Shown here piece after piece: positions 1-8,757 of a stretch of 64,000 nt of DNA. A model generated the notes under the pieces. The model saw only the letters and a program-made list of their open reading frames with translations. It ran no database searches and had not been told where the DNA came from. Positions within the stretch are counted from its first letter, which is position 1; each line of letters opens with the position of its first letter. Both the position numbers and the translations under genes were made by a program. This stretch comes from Pectinophora gossypiella (taxonomy: Eukaryota; Arthropoda; Insecta; Lepidoptera; Gelechiidae): assembly GCF_024362695.1 (NCBI RefSeq), contig NC_065433.1, forward strand, positions 26,073,700 to 26,137,699, written 5' to 3'.

Positions 1-119
1 GCGCGCCCCGCTCCGCACGCCCCGCTCCGCGCGCCCCGCGCCGCACGCCGGCGGCGCGGCGGCGGCGCGGCGGCGGCGCGGCCTACAAAGTAGGCACTAC
101 GAACCGATCCTATTTCTTT

Positions 120-340
120 CTCTGTCTATCGTAAATTATAAATTTATTTTATTCTTATTCTTAAATGGACGGATAATCAACAGGCATAAAATTTATGGAA
201 TACACGTCAATTTTAAGCAGAAATCTAAAACAACCGACAGAATTAAGTTACCAGCGAGATACCTTTTTGATTCGACCGGGTTATTCATTCATTTACTCAT
301 AGGAATCAGGGCCATTATCTACCTAAAACAGTTGAAACAG
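120..340 (+). repeat. MITE D fragment inside composite element
   Basis: The stretch from a GGACGGATAATCAACAGGCAT-like motif through ACCAGCGAGATACC and GGGTTATTCATTCATTTACTC to GGAATCAGGGCCATTA matches the middle and right end of MITE D copies at 29427, 32654 and 58269. It lacks the intact long arms. The same fragment occurs in copy 2, so it was part of the element before it moved. Confidence 0.65.
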
Positions 341-880
341 TAAATAATTGTATTCTTTGTTGTCATTAGAATAACTAACAACCAACTAACACAACCACCA
401 CAGATTAGGTAATTAGTTACCTACTATGTCAACCATCCACCAACTTAGTATGTAAGTATCTACGCAAAACCTCGCTACACAAAAATCGAAAATAAATAAA
501 TCTTTTAGATCAATACCCATTATTGTTACAAAGCAAGACCTATCGGTACTATCGCTAGTATCGATCTAAATGTACTATCACTACTTTCGATAGTTTAGAC
601 AATTTTCAAGTTCAACAATTGATAATCTACCTATCGATAGTTCGGCAACTCCGCCGCGTAGGCAATGTCGGCATGTTCAAAGAAAAAAATTGTCCGAGTG
701 GAGTGATCTTATTTTTCTTGTTACATGTTGGTACCGTACCGAGGTACTAAGTACTAAGTTATTCGTAGTTTTAAATCTCATTGTTAAATCATCAGTAAAG
801 AACTAATTAAACCTATCCTGTTCTGTGTACAATATTCATGTAACGGCTACGTGCTTACATAAGTACCTAGTAGACGGGAG

Positions 881-1058
881 CAACGACTTAACGTACCTTC
901 CGAAGCACGGATCATTTTACTTTCGGACAATCAGGTGATCAGCCTGTAACGTCCCAACCAAAGGCCTTATAAACAGATTTTTGTGATATGTCCCCACCGG
1001 AATACGAACCCGGACCCTCCGCATCCCATCGCTCAACCACTGGACCACATAGGCCAAG
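881..1058 (-). repeat. SINE-3 head and core fragment inside composite element
   Basis: Read on the minus strand this is a tRNA-like head (B box near GGGTTCGTATTCC) followed by the core ending CGTGCTTCGGAAGGTACG. The tail with GACATGAGCCATG is missing. The same truncated SINE is in copy 2 at the equivalent position, so the composite element had already acquired it. Confidence 0.7.
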
Positions 1059-1129
1059 AAGGTTCTAAGACATAATTAAAGGATCCTGGGACGCAAGACC
1101 TCCGAGTTAGGGCTTGTTTGATCTGTCTT

Positions 1130-1500
1130 GATGGATACTCGGACGTGAATAGCCTCACGGATCAAGGGCAACGCGCGCCAATAAAGTAGGCATTACGAAC
1201 AGATACTAGGTATTTCTTTGAGTTGATAGGTATCAAGTGAAGTTTCCTGTCGCCAAATTCATAAAAATAATAGATTTTTTTCAGTCCCATATTGTGTTTT
1301 AAGCTGCATAGAACGCACATTTAAAATAAACAAATAAAAATTACTAATTATTAAATTTTATCAATGTCATCAATAATAATAATAACGTATCTACAACTTC
1401 AGCTATGCGCAGGTGAATAGCCGGCGCACGGGTCAAGGGCAACGCTCGCCAATAAAGTAGGCATACGAACAGATACTATTTCTTTCTCTGTCACTTGCAC
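1130..1500 (+). repeat. Internally repeated module of the composite element
   Basis: Two modules, near 1135-1330 and 1400-1495, each carry a GGTCAAGGGCAACG-like motif, CGCCAATAAAGTAGGCAT, then ACGAACAGATACTA and TTTCTTTCTCTGTC. A third relative is at 82-126 (AAAGTAGGCACTACGAACC). The first is followed by sequence resembling the MITE A arm (TATCAAGTGAAGTTTCCTG). The element therefore grew by internal duplication. Confidence 0.6.
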
Positions 1501-1504
1501 CACA

Positions 1505-1930
1505 AACATACTTCTCTCTCTCTCTCTAGTCGTCGGCTCGACTCGGCCGCGGCCGGTGCGTCGTCGGCGCCCTTAGTCGGCGCCTTTGATGCTTTGCGCT
1601 AACGCCGCCGCCGCGCGCTTCCGCTCAGTCGAATACTAAGCTTGACCCGAATCGCGTGATGTTTTTCGAGGATATTTTTTTCGTGTTTGTGAGTGTTTGT
1701 TTCATTCTGTAAATGAGTAGTGTCGACTATGATGATAGATCATAGACCATTTACTGCGAAAAATTATGGAAGATTGTTGATGTTTATTAAAGAGCAAGGT
1801 GTTGTGTTTGTGAGTGCGTGTGATACCTACCTACCGCGGAGGAAACGCGATGTTGCATACCTACGTGACGTGACATGTTCTAGGGTACCTACCTAGGTAC
1901 TTCATCCGAAGGAATAACAATTAAGGTAAG
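1505..1930 (+). promoter_or_regulatory. CpG-rich promoter and first-exon-like segment (captured?)
   Basis: A CT repeat leads into a GC-rich, CpG-dense block (about 1530-1640) ending in CCGCTCAGTCGAATAC, where TCAGT (1625-1629) fits the arthropod initiator. No TATA box is seen 30 bp upstream. About 300 bp downstream, AATTAAG|GTAAGG has its GT at 1926-1927 and fits a 5' splice donor. The block differs sharply in composition from its AT-rich surroundings. That it is a captured host promoter and non-coding exon is inference. It is duplicated at 39305-39735. Confidence 0.35.
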
Positions 1931-2310
1931 GCAAGAGTAGGGTTTTTATTGTTAATAAGTTAGGAACGTTTTAATAACTGGTAGGTAGGTACCGTGCGTG
2001 AAAAATCGTGGCAGTAGGTGTTCTACTTCAACAAACAACATTTTTAAACGTTGAACCACTACTAAGCATCTAAATACAAGAGAATGAAAACTCCTACCTA
2101 GATATCAACATCGTATCTCACACGCGTAACGTAGCCGCGCGTAAGTTTAGCGTCTGTGTGGCGCGTTGTTCGACTTACATTGCGGCACAGTAAAAATTGA
2201 AAATCTTAATTAAACATTTGCGACAAGAAAAACACCCACCATCGTTTTTAGTACAATAAAATAGGCGTTCCATTTTTTTTTTCGTTACGATGTCACTAAC
2301 ACCCTGTATA

Positions 2311-2736
2311 CTCAGTAAAAAATATTCGAAAAATAATAACCTTATATAACTCAATATACCCTTTATATCTACTTGGACAACGATTATTTTTGGCTTAGGA
2401 ATAATAAGATTATTTTTCGAATATTTTTCTTTTTTATTACTCTTCTACACCATCCCACTGCAAGAAAAAGGTCTTTCAGTTTGCCCCACTCCTTATCGAC
2501 TTGGTGTATTTCGCTTGCGAATTTTACGCCATGATGACATAATAATTACTTGTTTGTTTTACAAATTCTACCCAAAACCGATACCATAGGGCATGTAACT
2601 CTATCGTCAAATCGAGGGGGGCAAGGCCGCCTGTATCCTCGAAGGGGTAGGCAGAGGAGCATAGTATACTTAAATTTTGTGTGTAAGAAGTAATCTATAT
2701 AAAAAAAATCCTTTACCAGTAGAAACATGGACGCTA
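2311..2736. other. AT-rich stretch with a small foldback; no gene
   Basis: 2315-2430 forms an inverted repeat: AAATATTCGAAAAATAATAA near 2320 pairs with TTATTTTTCGAATATTTTT near 2407. From about 2540 to 2680 there is a diverged interspersed repeat with AGGGGTAGGCAGAGG on the minus side, similar to material near 23620. The small minus-strand open frame here shows no known protein feature. Confidence 0.45.
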
Positions 2737-2885
2737 TCCTAAATTGGAGATGTCCTTAAAAAAGGTTTAGTACGATCTACTTTGAACCGGCGTGCGTGTG
2801 TCAGACGATTGATGAATGTGCAGGAAGCAAGAGAGGTGTGACAGGATCGAAGTAAATGGAATCCCATAGTCTCTAGGTGTACATT
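2737..2885 (+). pseudogene. RTE-type LINE 3' end remnant
   Basis: Matches the 3' coding end at 8340-8505 (TTGGAGATGTCCTTA, then CGATTGATGAATGTG, GCAAGAGAGGTGTG and AAATGGAATCCCATAG). Frameshifts and an in-frame stop break the frame. It is cut off where the hAT-like element near 2916 begins. Confidence 0.65.
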
Positions 2886-2915
2886 TCCCACCTGCGCATG
2901 TATGTATGTATATAC

Positions 2916-3072
2916 ATAGGCGGATCTGGGCAGTCATGGGGGTCATGACTCTGGGCGACAGATAGGGTCATAGGTGGCCACTGCAATTTTATGTAATTCG
3001 CTACGGAGATAGGTTGCCTGCCAGTGATCTGGTGAACCCCCTGACATAAAAGCTGGATCCGCTCCTGAGCAG
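2916..3072. mobile_element. Possible hAT-like MITE
   Basis: The ends ATAGGCGGATCTGGG and GCTGGATCCGCTCCTG are roughly inverted, and the interior (GTCATGGGGGTCATGAC) is itself palindromic. No convincing 8 bp target duplication was found, so the class is a guess from the end sequence. Confidence 0.35.
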
Positions 3073-3111
3073 ATAGCTATATTATATATATATTCATGCA
3101 TTCTGCTATAT

Positions 3112-3205
3112 AATTAAAACACATAATAACGGGTTCTTACCGCGTTTAAATCAGGGATATGAGGCTCCCGATATTTCGACACTGTTGCAAGTGCCATGAT
3201 CATAT
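3112..3205 (+). mobile_element. MITE P, single arm
   Basis: AATTAAAACACATAATAACG followed by GGTTCTTACCGCG and a GAGGCTCCCGATATTTCG motif is one arm of the foldback element complete at 6491-6630. The other arm is missing. Confidence 0.65.
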
Positions 3206-3561
3206 GTTATATATTATATTATATAATTTGTTAACAGAAGTCCACCCAGACAGAGTCGCGACCGGGCATCTAGTATTACATAAAAGAGCCTCTTTGACGT
3301 CTATCGGAGATTGCCAATGCTCTGTTACACTGATTTTATGCGCCACTTGTCAAAAAGAAACCTGTAACTCAAAGAAATATGCAATTTCACATTCACAAGA
3401 TCTAGTGTTCAGTGAGGAGGGAAATGAAACGATAGTAGAAAATGCTTGAAGAATTTCATGGCCTCATAATATTATACAACAGGTAAGTAATATTTACGCA
3501 AATTACGGAATCCCGAAGGACGACTCGGTTTCGCGGAAATCAATGATAGAGGTAAGTATTA
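3206..3561. other. No feature recognised
   Basis: AT-rich sequence. A 96-codon open frame crossing from MITE P into this stretch (3159-3449) begins in the repeat and shows no family motif, so it is not called as a gene. Confidence 0.4.
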
Positions 3562-3690
3562 CAATAATTCAATTCAATACACTTTTTTGCACACAAACAC
3601 GGCATGAATGACAATTACAAAATGACAGTAGAAGCACAATCGGCGGCCTTATTGCTAAGCACCATTTTCTTCCAGGCAACTTAAGGGCAA
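3562..3690 (-). repeat. LINE 3' end fragment (AATAAGGCCGCC type)
   Basis: On the minus strand it reads GCAATAAGGCCGCCGATTG, then a T-rich part and GTGTGCAAAAAAGTGTATTG with a short ATTGA-type repeat tail. This matches 13385-13505. The repeat tail and 5' truncation suit a LINE 3' untranslated end. Confidence 0.55.
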
Positions 3691-3778
3691 AAGGAATTGA
3701 TATCCACTGAAATACGGGACAATGCAATGCAGTAATAGGTAGTATAAATATGTAAATAAACACTTAACAATCAATCAT

Positions 3779-4068
3779 TCATCATCACCAGCCCATTAAC
3801 GTCCCCACTGCTGGGGCACGGGCCTTCCCTATGGATGGATAGGGAGATCGGGCCTTAAATCATCACGCGGGCTCAGTGCGGATTGATGGTTATTAACGAC
3901 TGCTAATGCAGCCGGGACCAACGGCTTAACGTGCCTTCCGAAGCACGGAGGAGCTCGAAATGAAAACTTTTTTTTGTGGTGTCCCATCCTATGACCGGCC
4001 TTTGCGAACGTTGCTTTACTTCAATAATCGCAGACCGAGCGCGTTAACCGCTGCGCCACCGAGCTCCT
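3779..4068 (-). mobile_element. SINE-2 copy (tRNA/5S chimeric SINE)
   Basis: On the minus strand: head GAGGAGCTCGGTGGCGCAGC with a tRNA-like A box, then GAAGTAAAGCAACGTTCGC and a diverged 5S C-box region, the shared core CGTGCTTCGGAAGGCACG, and a tail ending CAGTGGGGACGTTAATGGGC with a GATGATG run. Near full length. AACAATCAAT at 3768-3777 and AACAATATATCAAT after 4068 are a plausible imperfect target duplication. Confidence 0.85.
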
Positions 4069-4142
4069 CAACAATATATCAATAATTGTGTAATAACAAT
4101 TAATAATTGTGTGGAAATAGACAGTTTCAAATCTTACAGGAT

Positions 4143-4455
4143 TTTTGACGTGACTTATATTGTAGGTTTGCCTTAGATGGCATTAACTACTTGGCCGGAC
4201 AAATGGGGAGCGCTGAAGGTGCTCATCCGTTACAAAATTTTAGATGACAGGAGGTGCCCAGATGGGCGCGAACCTCGGCTCAGTGGATAACAATAAGCGC
4301 TGAATAAGGGAACCACACCGGCGGGGTATCAGAAGTGTTTGTTGTCGTGAGCTGATTGCTGCCTTTATAGCTAGAGTAATCGGATTACTATCAGGTACTT
4401 ATAACTATTCTGTCCTTCACACGCCGATATTTTTCAGTACCGTCCCTAAGGCGCA
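4143..4455 (-). mobile_element. RP retroposon copy, truncated
   Basis: Member of a poly(A)-ended family whose sense strand is minus here. The 3' end is at 4143, where the sense reading ends AAGTCACGTCAAAAA. It contains AACTACTTGGCCGGACAAAT and GCGAACCTCGGCTCAG as read on the plus strand. Shorter than the 5668 copy, with internal losses. Confidence 0.7.
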
Positions 4456-4495
4456 ATGTACTAGATAAGAAGTTAATAAATACAAAAAATTAAAT

Positions 4496-4830
4496 TAAAA
4501 ATTAAAAAAAAAACCCCGAGCAGAAAAAAGTACGCTAACAGCAGACCAGCTCAGTGGTTCTAGGAGACATTCGTGTTTCAAATGTCAGATGTCCCACATA
4601 TGCTTGCAAGCAAACTGAGCGTGTAACATTCCTATCACACCTAACAAACGACCTGATGACCTTGAAGACCTGAACCGATTTCCACCAAACATAGCTAAGA
4701 ACACTTTCGACTAATATACCTTTAAAAAAAAAGCGCATTAAAATGCCATAGACAGACACATACACATTTACACACACAGACACGTCAAACTTATAACACC
4801 CCGTCGTTTTTGCGTCGGAGGTTAAAAACC
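4496..4830 (-). repeat. Interspersed repeat ending in a GTTATAAGTTTGACGTG motif
   Basis: On the minus strand it begins with TTTTTAACCTCCGACGCAA and continues GACGGGGTGTTATAAGTTTG and runs of TGTGTGTC, ending in a poly-T/A region at 4500. This resembles a repeat type frequent in lepidopteran intergenic DNA. The 82-codon minus frame inside it lacks protein features. Confidence 0.45.
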
Positions 4831-5011
4831 TGTAAAAACAGTCGATGCAACATCGACCTTATTAAGTAGGCCATAAACATTTATATTGCTATCTAACGTG
4901 ACACTTCACACATGCAACTCACAGCGCTCAACTGACAACATCTAATAATGTTTTAAAACCTAGTAATTGCGCACTAAACAAAATTTTTCTACAATCTATA
5001 AGAATTTTTAA

Positions 5012-5090
5012 GAAGTATGTCAGCATCGAAGCAAATGGAATTCCATAGTCTCTGCTTACCCCGGTGGGAAATAGGCGTGAGTTTATGTAG
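5012..5090 (+). pseudogene. RTE-type LINE tail scrap
   Basis: AGCATCGAAGCAAATGGAAT, then CCATAGTCTCTGCTTACCCC and GGTGGGAAATAGGCGTGAG match the last about 80 bp of the RTE remnant ending near 8505. Confidence 0.65.
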
Positions 5091-5667
5091 GTATGGGCTT
5101 ACTGAAGTTTAATCTTTAGTCCCTTTAAAAACCCTGATGTCATCAACCTTTTCCTGAAACATAACATTATTGACTATCTACACACATTATATCGCATCGC
5201 GGATTTATCCCCGAAGTAGACAGGGGTGAACAGTAATTTCCTTGTTCATACTGAACAAAAACAAAAGAGTTAAATTTTTTTTTGTAATGGCACTAGTGCT
5301 GCTTTGTGCCAATGTCAAGTTTGAAAAGATTGGGAAACTAAAAGGAAGTAAAATCACATTCGGGAACGGATATTTACAAAAAAAGGATCAGTGTAACCAC
5401 AAAGTTTTCGTACCTATTTAAATTAAGCCTCATCCATTTTTTTTGTACTCCGCTCCTTGGCAGAAACAAGAAAATTAACAGGCTACAAATTCATTGACAC
5501 CGCGATCGCGATGCGTCCGTCCGACCCGCTCCGGGTTCGTATCCAACTTTGTTATTCATGTAACTTCTGGCTACTGACTGACCTACTAACTGTCTCCTAC
5601 TTTTCCGTTTTGATTAAAAGGGTCTCTGCATTGTTAATCTACTTACTTTTGTAGATCTAGCTTTTAT
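5091..5667. other. No feature recognised
   Basis: AT-rich unique-looking sequence. No repeat shared with the rest of the window was found. A short plus frame at 5457-5654 carries no recognisable domain. Confidence 0.4.
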
Positions 5668-6165
5668 TCTTGACGTGACTTGAAGATTTGCCGCAGATGG
5701 CATTAACTATTTGGCTTGGAGCGCGAAGGGCTTACACCCAGTACAAAATTTAAGACAACAGGCTGAGGGTGCCCAGTTGGGCGTGAACCTCGGCTCAAGG
5801 CGTCGTCCGAGAGGAAGAATATTTTAAAAGAATTAATCGACCCTAGCGGGTCGATAGCGATAAGCGCTGAATGAGGGAAATCGTTGACCACGCCGGCGGA
5901 GTCGGTATCGGAGTTCTGAAGTGTTTGGTGTCGCGAGTTGATTGGCCGCCTCTATGGCTAGCTAGAGTAATCGGCTCGTCGGGATCGTATATTACGCCCT
6001 TTGGACACCGATACTTTTCAGTACCGTCCCTGAGCGGGAAGTATTCGGAAGCCGCAACTACCAGGGGATTTGGGTGGTGCGGAGCAGGATCGAAAAACGT
6101 TTTAAAGCTAATTTGAGCCATTGGCAATGGTTGGCTTCTGCCAACGTAGCTGTATATATATAAGA
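5668..6165 (-). mobile_element. RP retroposon, longest copy
   Basis: Longest member of the RP family (about 500 bp). On the sense (minus) strand a frame of up to 94 codons (6127-5843) contains the stretch DGTEKYRCPKGVIYDPDE. A second frame (5891-5703) follows after a shift, so the original was probably one longer ORF. The 3' side holds GTCCGGCCAAGTAGTTAATG-like sequence, mutated here. Other copies end in poly(A). The protein family is not recognised. A 5'-truncated non-LTR element is the best fit. Confidence 0.6.
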
Positions 6166-6261
6166 CCTACCAAAGTAGCTGTACAAGTAAGTGTTCTGTG
6201 TGACTATGTGTGTTGATATTGTTTGTTTTAATTAAGTATTAAGTATTGTCTTATCACTAAT

Positions 6262-6407
6262 TTAAGAGCCACGCTCTTGTCGGTGTAGCATTCTCCATTC
6301 TTGACTATCAAAGACCAATTCCTTCACTTCCTTATAAGACACGACGTTCGCCTTCTCTTTAATCTGCTCCATGTAAGCCCTTCTTGGTCTTCCCCTTCCT
6401 CTCTTTC
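6262..6407 (-). pseudogene. RTE-type LINE ORF, C-terminal fragment
   Basis: The minus strand translates without a break as an RTE-like C-terminus: RGRGRPRRAYMEQIKEK, then VKELVFDSQEWRMLHRQERG and a stop. The basic RGRPRR stretch before a W-R-x-L-H-R end is typical of lepidopteran RTE polymerases. It shares its last codons (ATGCTACACCGACAAGAGCG) with the element ending at 42540. Confidence 0.75.
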
Positions 6408-6490
6408 TTTGTAGCTTCCCTTCTTCTCCTTCTTTGCGTGTGGATTGATAGATGTCGGTACTTATATTTCATATAAAAGTTTGCATTCTT

Positions 6491-6630
6491 AATTAAAACA
6501 CATAATAACGGGTTGTTCTTACCGCGTTTAAATCAGTGAAATACGACACATGAAACAGCGTCGAAATAACGGGAGTCTCATATTTCCCTGATTTAAACGT
6601 GGTTAGAACCCGTTATTACGTGTTTTAATT
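6491..6630. mobile_element. MITE P, complete foldback
   Basis: Long inverted repeat: AATTAAAACACATAATAACG at the left pairs with CGTTATTACGTGTTTTAATT at the right, and the arms continue through GTTTAAATCAG. About 140 bp in total with nearly no loop. Half copies are at 3112 and 50446. No coding capacity. Confidence 0.8.
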
Positions 6631-6942
6631 ATGATAATAACCGCGTAAACTTAAAACAATGTTTGCATTCTTGTTTTCTATTTTACCTTTCTTTGTAAAC
6701 GGATTATTTAGAATCAGCTACTCCCTCTGATTTAAATACAAACACATTTAAATAAAAATTACGATTTATTCGCAGAAAGACCCGAAAATAGAATGGAGAT
6801 TAAATTTATTTTAATACGAACAATATTATATTAATTTGTTGTTAGTAATTATGAGGGTTGGAAAAACAACTTTCTATGACGCTTAGCTAAAGAAGATAAG
6901 AGCATAGGAGTTACTTCGTAAAGACATATAATAGCAGAGTTT
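6631..6942. other. No feature recognised
   Basis: AT-rich sequence between MITE P and MITE L with no repeat partner found. Confidence 0.4.
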
Positions 6943-7160
6943 TCTAGGTCAAAGAAATTATGAAATTTTCTAATTACTAAATAAAGACAGATCTAAAGGA
7001 GACAAAAAACCTTTTATCGTTTCTAATAAACTTATTTATGAATTTTAATAAGGAAAAATGTAATAATAATTGCGACATTTTGTCACGTTTTTCTATGTCG
7101 TCACATGTTGCTTTTTTCATACAAATTCCATAGTAATTTCGTATTATGACGTTTCATGAA
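6943..7160 (-). mobile_element. MITE L, truncated at one end
   Basis: Minus-strand member of the family ATAGGGAGTTTCC...GGAAACTACCCAAT. Contains TTGCGACATTTTGTCACG and ACAAATTCCATAGTAATTTC. The end bearing ATAGGGAG is missing where MITE A sequence begins near 7160, suggesting a breakpoint. Confidence 0.65.
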
Positions 7161-7164
7161 TTTT

Positions 7165-7455
7165 CATGAATTTTCCGACTGTAATTCCACTTGATATCAT
7201 CTCAGAATCATGGTCTGAACCACCCTCTCAGTATTCGTTACGGTGTCACTAACACCCATACCTACTTGTATGGCTACCTGTATGTACTGGTACTTGTGGA
7301 ATTTTCCATCGCAAAAGTATAGACTTGAAAATAATTTAAAAAACCTAAAAAAAAATAATTTTGCGATGGAAAATTCTACATGATATTAACTCAGTATCAT
7401 GGTCTGAATCATCCCCCTCAGTATTCGTTACGATGTCACTAACCCCTGTATGGAT
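7165..7455. mobile_element. MITE A, partial dimer
   Basis: Two arms ending TTCGTTACGGTGTCACTAAC (about 7237-7256) and TTCGTTACGATGTCACTAAC (about 7426-7445) are joined by a spacer with CCTACTTGTATGGCTACCTG, the same spacer seen in the 26437 and 43404 dimers. The outer left arm of the first unit is missing. Confidence 0.75.
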
Positions 7456-7556
7456 ATATAACGCATATGCTTGATGGTGCTATTCATTCTATCCTAGTCG
7501 TCGAGCTGCAGATAGACAACTTATCTGCATGTTATCGAGAAACAGCGTGTTTGTAT

Positions 7557-7640
7557 CTACAAAGTCCCTGCCTTGAATGACAAAGTGCCTCCGGGACTGG
7601 CAAAGTCCTTGCCTGGAATTACAAAGCCTGCATTGAAATT
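7557..7640 (+). repeat. Imperfect 20-21 bp tandem repeat, four units
   Basis: Units ACAAAGTCCCTGCCTTGAAT, ACAAAGTGCCTCCGGGACTG, CAAAGTCCTTGCCTGGAATT and ACAAAGCCTGCATTGAAATT follow head to tail. In one plus frame they read as degenerate seven-residue repeats (YKVPALN, DKVPPGL, AKSLPGI, TKPALKL) before a stop. Decayed minisatellite or coding scrap. No host protein is recognised. Confidence 0.5.
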
Positions 7641-7740
7641 GTAATCGGCGTCGAAAGCTTGTCGAGAAACGAGAATCACCAAACTAATGCCTCATGCAAC
7701 ACTCCAAGACGAATATTAAATAACAAAATTACATAAGCTC

Positions 7741-7815
7741 ATAACTATATATACATAATATAGTTATGTTATATATATATATAACGAAAAACCATCCAAA
7801 ACCAAAACCATCTTA

Positions 7816-7846
<31 letters not shown>

Positions 7847-7850
7847 CTCT
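7741..7850. repeat. TA-rich microsatellite
   Basis: Alternating TA runs at about 7746-7790 and 7817-7845, separated by ACCATCCAAAACCAAAACCA. Simple-sequence DNA marking the truncated end of the LINE remnant at 7855-8033. Confidence 0.8.
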
Positions 7851-7854
7851 TCTT

Positions 7855-8033
7855 CCGTTCTTCCACGAGGAGAAGAGATCGACGTTGGAACGAGCTTACT
7901 CAGAAAATGCCTATTCACTCGTGACTTAAAGGACCCCAGTGAGGTTATAAGATTCAGGAAACACCGACGCCGGCAGCCCATTCCATTCCTTGGCACTGCG
8001 CATTATGAAAGAAGAAGCGAAGCGCTTGGTGCG
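7855..8033 (-). pseudogene. LINE ORF2 C-terminal fragment (jockey/CR1-like)
   Basis: The minus strand gives RTKRFASSFIMRSAKEWNGL then PASVFPESYNL, and after a frameshift TSLGSFKSRVNRHFLSKLVP. The order R-x-x-R-F...W-N-x-L-P-x-x-V-F...N-L-x-x-F-K-x-x-V is the usual C-terminus of jockey/CR1/R1-type LINE polymerases. The frame is broken near 7945. Confidence 0.75.
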
Positions 8034-8093
8034 GATTAACGGTGAGGGGGGGTACACAACTTGGATACGAAATCATAAACAAAAATAAAAATA

Positions 8094-8505
8094 TACCTAT
8101 GTAATGAAAATGAAAGTAGGATCAATGCCGTAGAAATGAGATCTTTGCGTAGCATTTGCGGTGTGAAGTTGAGTGATAGAGTGAGAAACAGTGTGATAAG
8201 ACAGAGATGTGGTGTATGGTGATGGTGAATGTTAGGTTGGTTTGGACAGAGCGGATGAAGGATAATAGAATTGCAAAAGCGGTATATAAAGCAAAAGTTG
8301 ATGGTAGGGCTGGCAGAGGAAGACCGAGAAGGACTTACGATGACCAAATTGGAGATGTCCTTAGAAAAGGTTTAATACGATCTACTCTGAACCGGCGTGC
8401 GTGTATGAAGCGATTGATGAATGTGGAGGAAGCAAGAGAAGTGTGTCAGGATCGAAGCAAATGGAATTCTATAGTCTCTGCTTACCCTGGTGGGAAATAG
8501 GCGTG
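8094..8505 (+). pseudogene. RTE-type LINE ORF, C-terminal fragment
   Basis: Best copy of this LINE tail in the window. An upstream frame (SRINAVEMRSLRSICGVKLS then DRVRNSVIRQRCG) ends in a stop near 8219. The second frame (8207-8500) continues VWTERMKDNRIAKAVYKA, then RAGRGRPRRTYDDQIGDVL and KRLMNVEEAREVCQDRSKW. This is the GRPRR-type C-terminal region of RTE polymerases, split by a frameshift. Shorter pieces are at 2737, 5012, 13150, 14715, 20110, 47640 and 62001. Confidence 0.8.
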
Positions 8506-8589
8506 ACGACAGATGACCAGCGCGTCGCTCATAATTCAAACTAAAAAATACCTTATTTAGTTGGTAACATAGTAACACTTTGATCCAAA

Positions 8590-8757
8590 CATCATGACGT
8601 CGAGATGAACCACGGATCATCATTATGCTGGTAGTTGGTGTTATTATTCAAAACCTAACTAAACTAGGAATTCCAAAGTGATTTTTTGTGATTATGTCCC
8701 CATCGAGACTCGAACTCCAGATCATGAGCGCAACGTTCAACTGGACGGAGGCCCTCG
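8590..8757 (-). repeat. Diverged SINE-3 head
   Basis: On the minus strand a degenerate tRNA-like head (ATGATCTGGAGTTCGAGTCT) leads to CCTAGTTTAGTTAGG and a core scrap with ATGATCCGTG. Older than the other SINE-3 copies judging by mismatches. Confidence 0.5.

Larger units (their letters stand above)
1..2306 (+). mobile_element. Composite TIR element, copy 1 (left end outside window)
   Basis: This block matches 37813-40107 almost base for base, differing by a few substitutions and short tandem-repeat length changes. Homology stops exactly after the terminal repeat ending CACTAACACCCTG at 2306, followed by TATA (2307-2310), the same target duplication seen at copy 2. About 264 bp of the left end lies before the window. 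It encodes no recognisable transposase, so it is a non-autonomous element using the termini of MITE family A. Its interior is a mosaic: GC-rich start, MITE D fragment, SINE-3 fragment, repeated module and a promoter-like segment. Confidence 0.85.

Noticed and set aside
5843..6127. Overlapping frames on both strands looking like a small gene
   Set aside because: They lie in an RP retroposon copy. Only the minus frame is kept, as possible element coding sequence.
7741..7850. CRISPR-like or regulatory array
   Set aside because: It is a plain TA microsatellite with no repeat-spacer arrangement.
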